From the NCBI GenBank assembly GCA_025454075.1, contig JALOPD010000264.1:1-5387 (forward strand): a DNA stretch of 5,387 nt. The letters are read 5' to 3'. Source of the DNA: Desulfobacterales bacterium. GTDB lineage: Bacteria; Desulfobacterota; Desulfobacteria; Desulfobacterales; UBA2174_A. This document shows positions 1 through 5,387 of the stretch, one piece after another (position 1 is the stretch's first letter; every line of letters starts with the position of its first letter). Both the position numbers and the translations under genes were made by a program. Under the pieces are notes generated by a model, which was not told where the DNA came from, ran no database searches, and worked only from the letters and a program-made list of their open reading frames with translations.

Positions 1-1
1 C

Positions 2-472
2 GCGACCGTGATCGAGGCCGTGCGCCAGAAGGCCGACACCTACATCTATACCAACCCCCTGAGCGTGGCCGACTGCGCGGCGGCCGGCCGGGCGATCGAA
101 ATCTGCGACGGCCCCGAAGGCCGGCAGCGCTTGGAGCATCTGCGGCAGATGACCGCCCGCTTCCGGCAGGGTATCGCGGCCCTGGGGTGGCAGTCCATCC
201 CGGGACCGCACCCGATCGTGCCGCTGCTGGTCCGCGACACCCCGCGCACCCGCCGGCTGGTGCATCATCTGTTCGAAGCGGGCGTGCTGGCCGTCGGCCT
301 GACCTTCCCCGTTGTGCCCCGCGGGGACGAGACCATCCGTTTCCAGATCAACGCCGCCCATACCGCTTCAAGGCATAAGGCGGCCGAATCGTCGAATCGC
401 GGCCGGAAAGCCGCTCCCACGGAAAACGCGGCCCGGAACCCCGCCGCTTCGCCACGAAAAGAGGGTTGTTGA
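2..472 (+). CDS. PLP-dependent alpha-oxoamine synthase family enzyme (KBL/BioF-like), C-terminal part, 5' end outside window
   Basis: The visible 156 codons are the small C-terminal domain of a fold-type I PLP enzyme of the alpha-oxoamine synthase family (glycine C-acetyltransferase/KBL, 8-amino-7-oxononanoate synthase/BioF). Family landmarks seen are TYIYTNPLS near the left edge, HPIVPLLV, then GVLAVGLTFPVVPRGDETIR followed by FQINAAHT. The PVVP and AAHT signature is closer to KBL than to BioF, and the Arg at 338-340 matches the conserved substrate-carboxylate Arg of the family. The Schiff-base lysine and most of the PLP-binding domain lie upstream of the window, so the exact substrate cannot be told. 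The frame is open from base 2, and the GTG at 8 is an internal codon, not a start. The C-terminus is odd: after AAHT the family usually ends with a roughly 20-residue acidic helix, but here there is a tail of about 35 residues rich in Ala, Arg, Lys and Pro. Family assignment is firm; specific activity is not. Confidence 0.85.
   Translation, partial: ATVIEAVRQKADTYIYTNPLSVADCAAAGRAIEICDGPEGRQRLEHLRQMTARFRQGIAALGWQSIPGPHPIVPLLVRDTPRTRRLVHHLFEAGVLAVGLTFPVVPRGDETIRFQINAAHTASRHKAAESSNRGRKAAPTENAARNPAASPRKEGC
399..414 (+). repeat. Small GC-rich inverted repeat inside the aberrant tail of the PLP enzyme
   Basis: GCGGC, a 6-nt loop (CGGAAA), then GCCGC form a perfect 5-bp stem. It lies in the stretch of the first gene that no longer resembles the family. 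No T-run follows, so it is not a canonical intrinsic terminator, and such short stems are frequent by chance in DNA this rich in GC. Confidence 0.25.
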
Positions 473-496
473 TTTTGAAGGTGCGCGGCTTATAGT
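469..496 (+). promoter_or_regulatory. Candidate sigma70-type promoter for the DUF748 gene
   Basis: TTGATT at 469-474 (4 of 6 to TTGACA) and TATAGT at 491-496 (5 of 6 to TATAAT) are separated by 16 bp. Transcription would start near 503 and leave a leader of about 30 nt before the ATG at 535. The -35 element overlaps the TGA stop (470-472) of the preceding gene. The short stretch is visibly less GC-rich than its flanks. This is a consensus match by eye only. Confidence 0.45.
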
Positions 497-523
497 TGAG
501 CCTTGTGCTTAAAAACTCTCCGC

Positions 524-529
524 GGGAGG
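524..529 (+). promoter_or_regulatory. Shine-Dalgarno that decides the DUF748 start
   Basis: GGGAGG ends 5 nt before the ATG at 535 and 11 nt before a second in-frame ATG at 541. This favours ATG 535 over the further upstream TTG at 496, which has no ribosome-binding site before it and lies inside the candidate -10 element. Confidence 0.7.
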
Positions 530-534
530 CTGCA

Positions 535-3500
535 ATGGCAATGGACCGGGTTAAAAAGATCCTCCTGGGAATGCCTTTCCTCGTATCCGTCGGTTTGGTG
601 GTTCTCTACACCCTGGCAGGCTTTTTCCTGGTTCCGTTCCTGGTGCGACACTACGTCCCGAGGATCGCCCAGGAACAGCTTCATAAGCAGGCCGCCATCG
701 GCGACGTGCGCTTCAATCCCTATGTTTTCACCTTCGAGGCCAACGACTTCCGCCTGCAGGAGCCGGACGGGCAGCCGATCCTCGGCTTCAGGCGGCTCTT
801 CGTCGACTTCGAACTGAAGAGCCTCGTCGAACGGGCGTGGACCTTCCGCCAGGTGGGTCTGGAGGGTCCCCACCTCAACGCCGTCATTTCTAAATCGGGG
901 GGCCTCAACCTCGCCGCGTTGGTGCCGCCGTCCAAAGAACCCCGGCCGCCGCAGGAAAAGAGCGAGGGCCCGCCGCCCCTGGTCGTGGAGGAGCTTTTCA
1001 TCGACCAGGGCCAGATCGAGTTCTCCGACCAGCGTCCGTCGAAGCCCGCATCCCTGGCGCTCAAGCCGCTGCAGGTCTCCGTCAAGAACCTTACCACGCT
1101 ACTCGGGCAGGAAGGCCGCAACACCATAACGGCCGATCTATCCGAGGGCGGAACGCTGCGCTGGACCGGCACGATCGGCCTTAACCCGGTGGTGAGCCGG
1201 GGCAGCCTCGCCATCGAAAACATCCACGCCGCCACTGCCTGGAAATTCGTGCGCGATGCCGTCAACCTCGAGCCGCCGACCGGAACCTTCGGTCTCAAAG
1301 CCGACTACGGCGCGGATCTGAAGGGTGAGGACCCGCAGGTCACGCTGGCCGACGCGTCCGTCGCGCTCTCCGGCCTGGCCCTCAAGCTCCATGGCGCCGC
1401 GGCCCCGTTCATGGAGCTGCAGGACGCCCGGATCGACGGGATCGGCTTCGATCTGGCCCGGCAGCAGGTCGATATCGGAAAGGTTGCGCTGCACGGAGGC
1501 CGGGCACGGCTGGCGGTGGACGAGGGCGGGACCATGAACCTCGAGCGCATCGCCAAGGCGGCGGGTAAACCGGCTGCGTCCCGCCCCGCTCCCGACCCGC
1601 ACGTCCGCCCCTGGAAAGTCAAGCTGAACGCGCTGGAGCTCGAAAAATTCGCGCTCGATTTCAAGAACCTCAGCCGCACCCCCGGTTTAAAGGCGGCGGT
1701 GGGCGACCTCAAGGTGCGGCTGACGGCCGAGGCCGAGGCCGGCGACCAGGCCCGGATGCGGTTGAGCGGCCTGGATGTCGGCCTCGCGGACCTGCAGGTG
1801 GGGTTCGCGGAGGCCGCCGAGCCGACGCTGCGGGCATCCAAGGCGGAACTCCAGGGCGGGGCCTACGATCTTACGGACAACCTTTTTACGGCCGAAAAGG
1901 CCGCCGCGGCCGGCGGGTCTGTCGACGTGAGGCGGCAGCCCGACGGCGTCCTGAATCTGATGCTGCTGTTTGCGCCGCCCGATAAGGGGACGATCGTCGA
2001 AGCGATCCAGGAAGCCGCGGCCGAGGCCGCCGCCGCGGGGCATCCCTTCCGCTTTCTGGTGAAGACGGCGGCGCTCGCGGACTTCCGGGCCGCGCTGACC
2101 GATGAGATGGTCAAATCCGACGGGCCGCTGTTGAACCTGGACGAGATCTCCGCGGTGCTCTCCAACGTGGACGGCAAGTCCCCCATGACCTTCGAGGCCG
2201 GCGTCCAGGTGCGCGAGGGCGGCCGGATGAAGGCTGCCGGCAGGATCGACCCTTCCGGGCCGGCGGTGGAAGCGGAGATCCAGGTGGCGGAACTCGGCCT
2301 GGTGCCCTTCCAGCCGTATCTCGCCCAGGCGGCGGCGGTCGATCTCAAGTCGGGTGCCTTCTCGACCAAGGGAAATCTGCGGCACGGGATCAAGGCCGCC
2401 GGGGCCCAGACCGCCTACCGGGGCGGATTCAGCGTGGACAACCTGCGGATCACCGAAGCGGGGGGCAAGGAAACCCTGGTCGGCTGGAGCACGGTCCAGA
2501 CCGAGCAGCTGGCGCTGCAGATCGAGCCCAACGGTCTCGAAATCGGCGACCTGCGGGTGAGCCAGCTCGGCGGCAAATTCATCATCGAGAAAGACCGTTC
2601 GCTCAACTTCACCCGGGTGATCAAATCCGACCCGGCCGCCAAAAAGGCCGAGAAACCGCAGGCCGCGGCCGACCCCTTTCCCTACCGGGTGCGCCGCGTC
2701 CTCGTCAGCGGCGGCCTGGTGAACTTCGCCGACCTCAGCCTGCTCACGCCGTTCGGCACCAAGATCCACGAGCTCAAGGGCATCGTGGCCGGGGTGTCCT
2801 CGACCCGCGGTGCGCGCGCGCAGGTGAAGCTCGACGGCCGGGTGGACGAGTACGGCACCGCCAACATCGACGGCGAGCTGAACACCTCCGACCCCAAGGC
2901 CTTCACCCATATCAGCGTCGTCTTCCGCAACGTGGAGATGTCCCGGCTCACGCCCTATTCCGGTAAATTCGCCGGCCGCAAGATCAATTCCGGAAAACTG
3001 TCGGTGGACCTGAAGTACAAGATCGACAAGAGCCGGCTCGCGGGCGACAACAGGATCGTGGTGGAACGCCTGGCCCTCGGGGACAAGGTGGAGAGCCCGG
3101 TGGCGGTGAACCTGCCCCTCGATCTGGCGGTGGCCCTCCTAGAGGACACCAACGGCCTGATCGACCTGGGGCTTCCGGTCAGCGGAAACCTGGATTCGCC
3201 CGAATTCAGCTTCGGCGCGCTGATCTGGAAGGCCTTCGCCAATCTCATCACCAAGATCGTCACCAGCCCTTTCCGGGCGCTCGGGGCGCTCCTGCCCGGC
3301 GGGGGGGATGAAACCTCCAACTCGGTGGCCTTCGAGCCCGGCCGTCCGGATGTGCCGCCGCCGGAAAAGGAAAAGCTCGCCCGCCTCGCGGACGCGCTTC
3401 AGAAACGGCCCCAGATCAGGCTCTCCGTCCAGGGGCGCTTCAACCCGCAAAGCGACCTGGCGGAGCTGCGCATCTTGAATCTGAGCCGCAACCTGACGGC

Positions 3501-3936
3501 CCGCCTCGGACAGAAGCCGGTCCCCGGCGAAGACCCCGGGCCGGTGGACTTCAGCAGCCCGGAAACCGGAAAAGCGCTGGAAGCGCTGTTCGCGCAGCGC
3601 TTCGGCGCCGACGCCCTCCAGGCGCTTAAAGCCGAGCTCAAGGCGGCGGACGAAAAAGAGAAGAAGGATGCGGCTGCACAGGGCGCGGCCGCCGCGGACG
3701 CCGGGTCCGACGACCCCGGACGGAATGCCAAAATCATGTTCGACCGGTTGGCGGCGGTCGAACCGGTCGACGACGGCGCGCTGACGCGGCTGGCCGACGC
3801 CCGGGCCCAGGCGGTCGTCGCCGAGCTGGGCGCGGCCGGCCGGATACCGGCGGAGCGCATTGCGATAAAACCTTCAGCCGCTATGGACGTGAAAGATCCG
3901 GTGAGCGCCCTGCTCGACCTGGAGGCCGGAAGGTAG
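535..3936 (+). CDS. DUF748 domain-containing AsmA-like envelope protein
   Basis: A 1133-residue protein of the DUF748 family, related to the AsmA-like repeat proteins that span the periplasm. Residues 1-8 are basic, and about 9-37 form one hydrophobic anchor. Then comes the family's N-terminal signature around residues 55-75 ([17 protein letters not shown]). The middle consists of AsmA-like beta-rich modules split by a Pro/Glu/Lys linker near 130-147; new modules appear to begin near 358, 502 and 714 ([12 protein letters not shown]). The best conserved DUF748 core is at about 771-918, with [50 protein letters not shown] and TSPFRALG. The C-terminal part (about 939 onward) has [13 protein letters not shown], then [13 protein letters not shown] and PAERI. 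These resemble the OmpA-like ending seen in this family and are interrupted by a low-complexity Ala/Lys/Asp stretch. Length is usual for the family. AsmA-like proteins are linked to outer-membrane lipid homeostasis; for DUF748 itself the role is not established. CreA follows 56 bp downstream. Confidence 0.9.
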   Translation: MAMDRVKKILLGMPFLVSVGLVVLYTLAGFFLVPFLVRHYVPRIAQEQLHKQAAIGDVRFNPYVFTFEANDFRLQEPDGQPILGFRRLFVDFELKSLVERAWTFRQVGLEGPHLNAVISKSGGLNLAALVPPSKEPRPPQEKSEGPPPLVVEELFIDQGQIEFSDQRPSKPASLALKPLQVSVKNLTTLLGQEGRNTITADLSEGGTLRWTGTIGLNPVVSRGSLAIENIHAATAWKFVRDAVNLEPPTGTFGLKADYGADLKGEDPQVTLADASVALSGLALKLHGAAAPFMELQDARIDGIGFDLARQQVDIGKVALHGGRARLAVDEGGTMNLERIAKAAGKPAASRPAPDPHVRPWKVKLNALELEKFALDFKNLSRTPGLKAAVGDLKVRLTAEAEAGDQARMRLSGLDVGLADLQVGFAEAAEPTLRASKAELQGGAYDLTDNLFTAEKAAAAGGSVDVRRQPDGVLNLMLLFAPPDKGTIVEAIQEAAAEAAAAGHPFRFLVKTAALADFRAALTDEMVKSDGPLLNLDEISAVLSNVDGKSPMTFEAGVQVREGGRMKAAGRIDPSGPAVEAEIQVAELGLVPFQPYLAQAAAVDLKSGAFSTKGNLRHGIKAAGAQTAYRGGFSVDNLRITEAGGKETLVGWSTVQTEQLALQIEPNGLEIGDLRVSQLGGKFIIEKDRSLNFTRVIKSDPAAKKAEKPQAAADPFPYRVRRVLVSGGLVNFADLSLLTPFGTKIHELKGIVAGVSSTRGARAQVKLDGRVDEYGTANIDGELNTSDPKAFTHISVVFRNVEMSRLTPYSGKFAGRKINSGKLSVDLKYKIDKSRLAGDNRIVVERLALGDKVESPVAVNLPLDLAVALLEDTNGLIDLGLPVSGNLDSPEFSFGALIWKAFANLITKIVTSPFRALGALLPGGGDETSNSVAFEPGRPDVPPPEKEKLARLADALQKRPQIRLSVQGRFNPQSDLAELRILNLSRNLTARLGQKPVPGEDPGPVDFSSPETGKALEALFAQRFGADALQALKAELKAADEKEKKDAAAQGAAAADAGSDDPGRNAKIMFDRLAAVEPVDDGALTRLADARAQAVVAELGAAGRIPAERIAIKPSAAMDVKDPVSALLDLEAGR
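3628..3714 (+). other. Low-complexity Ala/Lys/Asp segment in the DUF748 C-terminal region
   Basis: About 29 codons read as a charged stretch ([19 protein letters not shown]) followed by an Ala/Asp-rich run. The segment separates two better conserved parts of the C-terminal region, [12 protein letters not shown] before it and [13 protein letters not shown] after it. It is probably a flexible or helical linker. The frame stays open and codon use matches the rest of the gene, so it does not look like an insertion error. Confidence 0.6.
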
Positions 3937-3992
3937 GCGCAGTCGACGAAACGGATGGCTTCCTAAAGAGTTATAAAGACAAGGCAGGCCCC

Positions 3993-4481
3993 ATGAAAAC
4001 AATCGGCAGCATACTCGGCGCCCTCGTGCTTCTGGCGGTCGTCGGCGCGGGGTGGTGGTTCTTCACCCGACCTGAACGCGGAACGACCGGAGCGGTCAGC
4101 ACCAATTTCCGCTGGCTGGGGCCCAACGACAAAATCGTGGTCGACGGATTCGACGACCCCAAGGTCAAGGGCGTCGCCTGCCATATCTCCCGGGCCCAGA
4201 CCGGGGGGGTCAAGGGCGCGCTGGGCGTAGCGGAGGATGTGAGCTTCGCCAGCATTTCCTGCAGCCAGGTCGGGCCGATCAAGATCCTCGGCGAGCTGAA
4301 GGACGGCGAGCGCGTCTTCGATGAGCAGCGCAGCCTGGTATTCAAAACGCTCCAGGTGGTCCGATTCCTCGACCGCGAGCGCAATGTCCTGGTCTACGTT
4401 GCCTACAGCGACCGGGTTCTGACCGGCAGCCCCCAGAACAGCATCAGCACGGTGCCGATCATGGCTTGGACAGCGCCATAG
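3993..4481 (+). CDS. creA: CreA family protein
   Basis: A 162-residue CreA-family protein (the DUF/PF05981 type, as in the E. coli creABCD locus). Recognised by the ordered blocks [20 protein letters not shown] (residues 41-60), [20 protein letters not shown] (61-80), [10 protein letters not shown] (87-96), [19 protein letters not shown] (113-131), YVAYSD (135-140) and [15 protein letters not shown] (145-159), nearly all matching E. coli CreA. Cys63 and Cys90 are both kept and could pair in the periplasm. Residues 5-24 are hydrophobic and followed by WFFTRPERG, with no Cys lipobox and no obvious signal-peptidase site, so it may be an uncleaved membrane anchor. The molecular function of CreA is unknown. 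No creB/creC/creD genes are visible here. The ATG has only a weak ribosome-binding site (AAGGCAGG, 3981-3988). Located 56 bp after DUF748 with no terminator between, so an operon is likely. Confidence 0.93.
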   Translation: MKTIGSILGALVLLAVVGAGWWFFTRPERGTTGAVSTNFRWLGPNDKIVVDGFDDPKVKGVACHISRAQTGGVKGALGVAEDVSFASISCSQVGPIKILGELKDGERVFDEQRSLVFKTLQVVRFLDRERNVLVYVAYSDRVLTGSPQNSISTVPIMAWTAP

Positions 4482-4663
4482 AACGGCACTCGCTCTGGCA
4501 TGGCGGTGAAAGACGGCATCTCCGGCCGGTCCTTCGCTGCGCGGCTTTGGGGAATGCCCCGCAATCTGCATTCAGGCTGCGCTCTCAAAGGCGCCGTGCG
4601 CCCAGGCGGCTGACGGCCCGACACCTTCCCGCGGCACCCTGCTGAAGCGTCCCCGCTCCGCGT
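4482..4663. other. Convergent intergenic region without a gene
   Basis: These 182 bp lie between the stop codons of creA and the minus-strand flavoprotein gene. They remain GC-rich and contain several short dyads. I see no open frame with a ribosome-binding site and no RNA gene. There is no stem followed by a T-run on either strand, so the transcripts may end by Rho or by imperfect GC-rich stems. Confidence 0.6.
4590..4617. terminator. Weak candidate for a shared stem-loop terminator between convergent genes
   Basis: Two overlapping dyads are present. GGCGC-CGT-GCGCC (4590-4602) is a perfect 5-bp stem. GCCGT (4593-4597) can pair with ACGGC (4613-4617) around an inner CGCC/GGCG pairing. They are mutually exclusive folds. 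Neither is followed by a T-tract, so this is offered only because of its position in the middle of a convergent gap. Confidence 0.2.
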
Positions 4664-5230
4664 TCAAGCGCCGGCGATCTTCTTTCCCAGCGTATAGGCC
4701 GCATCCATGAGGTCCTTGTTCTTGCGGATTTCGCCGGCTTTCCAGGCGCTGCCGTAGACCGTGCCCACCAGCTCGGCACCGAGGTAGTGGAAGGCGTCCT
4801 GGAAAGTGCGCAGGGCGTTGACCGCCCCCGAGGCAAACGGGTCGGCGTCGGCGTAAGCCAGGACGACCCCGAATTTCTTACTCGCCAGATCATACCCGCC
4901 GTCGCCTCCCAGGGCGTACCAGCGGTCCATGAAAAGCTTGGTCTGGGCCGAAACGGTAAACCAGTAGATGGGGCTAGCGATCACGATGCCATCGGCCGCT
5001 TTGATCCTGGGGTAAAGCGCCCGCATGTCATCCTTGATGATGCAATCCTTCTTCAGCTTCTTGCGGCAAGCGTCACAGGCCGTGCAGGGCTCGATGCGCA
5101 TGCCTTGGAGAAAAACGGTTTCCACCTTCGCGCCGGATTCCCTGGCGCCGGCCGCAACCTGCCTGGCCAGCGAGGCGCTGTTGCCGTTCTTGCGGGGGCT
5201 TCCGATGACGACCAGTATCTTTCGCGGCAT
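4664..5230 (-). CDS. Flavodoxin-fold NAD(P)H-dependent FMN reductase / iron-sulfur flavoprotein (Isf)-like
   Basis: A 188-residue cytoplasmic flavoprotein of the NADPH-dependent FMN reductase/flavodoxin-like family. Visible landmarks are a first beta strand, KILVVIGSPRKNGNS (residues 4-18), whose GSPRKNGNS forms the FMN phosphate loop; PCTACDACRK (48-57); CIIKDDM (63-69); ADGIVIASPIYWF (79-91), the flavin-contacting loop; and AQTKLFMDRW (95-104). Cys49, Cys52, Cys55 and Cys63 give a CX2CX2CX7C pattern. In archaeal Isf proteins a comparable compact motif binds a [4Fe-4S] cluster that passes electrons to FMN; whether this protein does so is inference. Length is normal and there is no signal peptide. 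The start is well supported by AAGGAG (plus-strand 5239-5244) 8 nt upstream of the ATG. It is convergent to creA and divergent from the gene starting near the right edge. Substrate unknown: it could reduce quinones, nitro compounds or oxygen species. Confidence 0.9.
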   Translation of the reverse strand: MPRKILVVIGSPRKNGNSASLARQVAAGARESGAKVETVFLQGMRIEPCTACDACRKKLKKDCIIKDDMRALYPRIKAADGIVIASPIYWFTVSAQTKLFMDRWYALGGDGGYDLASKKFGVVLAYADADPFASGAVNALRTFQDAFHYLGAELVGTVYGSAWKAGEIRKNKDLMDAAYTLGKKIAGA

Positions 5231-5238
5231 GATTCTTT

Positions 5239-5244
5239 CTCCTT
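5239..5244 (-). promoter_or_regulatory. Strong Shine-Dalgarno of the flavoprotein gene
   Basis: On the minus strand AAGGAG sits 8 nt before the ATG at 5230. It fixes the start and rules out the longer overlapping minus-strand frames that begin at 5289 and 5306. Confidence 0.75.
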
Positions 5245-5254
5245 TCGGGTGGCA

Positions 5255-5271
5255 TCGGCCTTATTAGCCGA
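5255..5271. repeat. Inverted repeat in the flavoprotein gene leader
   Basis: TCGGC and GCCGA form a perfect 5-bp dyad around a 7-nt AT-rich centre. It lies between the predicted minus-strand promoter and the ribosome-binding site. It could be a small leader hairpin or an operator half-site pair. The short stem makes chance a real alternative. Confidence 0.3.
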
Positions 5272-5292
5272 GAACCGTGGAAATGACAACTA

Positions 5293-5321
5293 ATTCTAAA
5301 TTGCAATCAAGATGATTTAAA
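5293..5321 (-). promoter_or_regulatory. Candidate promoter for the flavoprotein gene
   Basis: Read on the minus strand, TTTAAA (plus 5316-5321) and TAGAAT (plus 5293-5298, 5 of 6 to TATAAT) are 17 bp apart. Transcription would start near 5286, giving a leader of about 55 nt. The region is markedly AT-rich against GC-rich surroundings, as expected for a promoter. The call is from consensus matching only. Confidence 0.4.
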
Positions 5322-5329
5322 TATATGCT
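5301..5329 (+). promoter_or_regulatory. Candidate divergent promoter for the gene starting near 5381
   Basis: TTGCAA (5301-5306) and TATGCT (5324-5329) are spaced by 17 bp, each matching 4 of 6 consensus bases. An alternative -10, TATATG, starts at 5322 with shorter spacing. It overlaps the minus-strand promoter, so the two directions may compete or share an operator. Two 8-bp palindromes, ATTGCAAT (5300-5307) and ATTTAAAT (5315-5322), lie within it. Confidence 0.4.
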
Positions 5330-5361
5330 TCTGCTTGTACCGACCCATTCTCGTCATGAGC

Positions 5362-5369
5362 AAAGGAGG
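5362..5369 (+). promoter_or_regulatory. Strong Shine-Dalgarno before the right-edge start codon
   Basis: AAAGGAGG is nearly a full complement of the 16S 3' end. It ends 11 nt before the ATG at 5381, slightly long but usable spacing. Confidence 0.5.
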
Positions 5370-5380
5370 GCAAGCAGAAA

Positions 5381-5387
5381 ATGGCCA
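5381..5387 (+). CDS. Probable start of a plus-strand gene cut by the right edge
   Basis: Only ATG GCC A is visible. It is called because of the strong ribosome-binding site at 5362-5369 and the upstream promoter-like elements. An earlier ATG at 5356 in another frame also stays open to the end but would overlap that ribosome-binding site and has none of its own. The product cannot be identified. Confidence 0.4.

Noticed and set aside
496..534. TTG-initiated extension of DUF748 by 13 codons
   Set aside because: No ribosome-binding site precedes the TTG, the extension is not family-like, and it would place coding sequence over the likely promoter and the Shine-Dalgarno.
1687..2910. 407-codon minus-strand open frame antisense to the DUF748 gene
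   Set aside because: It lies wholly inside a strongly conserved plus-strand gene. Its translation is a Gly/Arg/His/Leu-rich sequence typical of the antisense of high-GC coding DNA, with no recognisable domain or ribosome-binding site.
3301..3307. Run of seven G in DUF748, with a second G7 at 4203-4209 in creA, as possible slippage or phase-variation sites
   Set aside because: Both frames are intact across the runs and encode conserved or plausible residues. Runs of seven G are expected occasionally in DNA this rich in GC.
3972..3977. TATAAA as a possible -10 element for creA
   Set aside because: No acceptable -35 sequence lies 15-19 bp upstream, and transcription would start almost at the ATG at 3993. 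Co-transcription with DUF748 is the simpler reading.
4553..4566. GGGG-AATG-CCCC stem as a terminator after creA
   Set aside because: The stem is only 4 bp with no T-run on either side, too weak to call.
4787..5293. 168-codon plus-strand open frame opposite the flavoprotein gene
   Set aside because: It is the mirror of a well supported flavoprotein gene, and its translation shows no family features. The minus-strand gene has a strong ribosome-binding site and clear motifs.

Overview
This GC-rich window looks like an ordinary chromosomal segment of a Gram-negative bacterium. The large AsmA-like envelope protein (DUF748) and a CreA-family protein point to a diderm cell. The flavoprotein with an Isf-like cysteine cluster fits an anaerobic or microaerophilic lifestyle, for example a high-GC Desulfobacterota-type organism. 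That taxonomic guess is inference only: there is no rRNA or other marker gene here. I see no mobile element, CRISPR array, tRNA or rRNA.

Layout, left to right. (1) Positions 2-472, plus strand: the C-terminal part of a PLP-dependent alpha-oxoamine-synthase-type enzyme (KBL/BioF fold), cut by the left edge, with an unusual C-terminal tail. (2) Positions 535-3936, plus strand: a 1133-residue DUF748/AsmA-like protein with one N-terminal membrane anchor and a long periplasmic region. A candidate sigma70-type promoter overlaps the stop codon of gene 1. (3) Positions 3993-4481, plus strand: a clear CreA-family protein, 56 bp behind DUF748 and probably co-transcribed with it. (4) Positions 4482-4663: a non-coding convergent gap with GC-rich dyads but no canonical terminator. 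(5) Positions 4664-5230, minus strand: a flavodoxin-fold NAD(P)H/FMN-type reductase with a compact CX2CX2CX7C motif. (6) Positions 5231-5387: an AT-rich divergent intergenic region with plausible promoters in both directions. It ends in a strong Shine-Dalgarno and an ATG at 5381, where a plus-strand gene probably starts and leaves the window.

DUF748 and CreA are both predicted to be anchored in the inner membrane with most of the chain in the periplasm, so they may form a small envelope-related unit. The flavoprotein faces the opposite way and is probably regulated separately as a redox gene. I found no convincing undescribed system. The points most worth a second look are the odd C-terminus of the first gene, the DUF748-CreA pairing, the Fe-S-type cysteine cluster, and the dyad-rich divergent promoter region.
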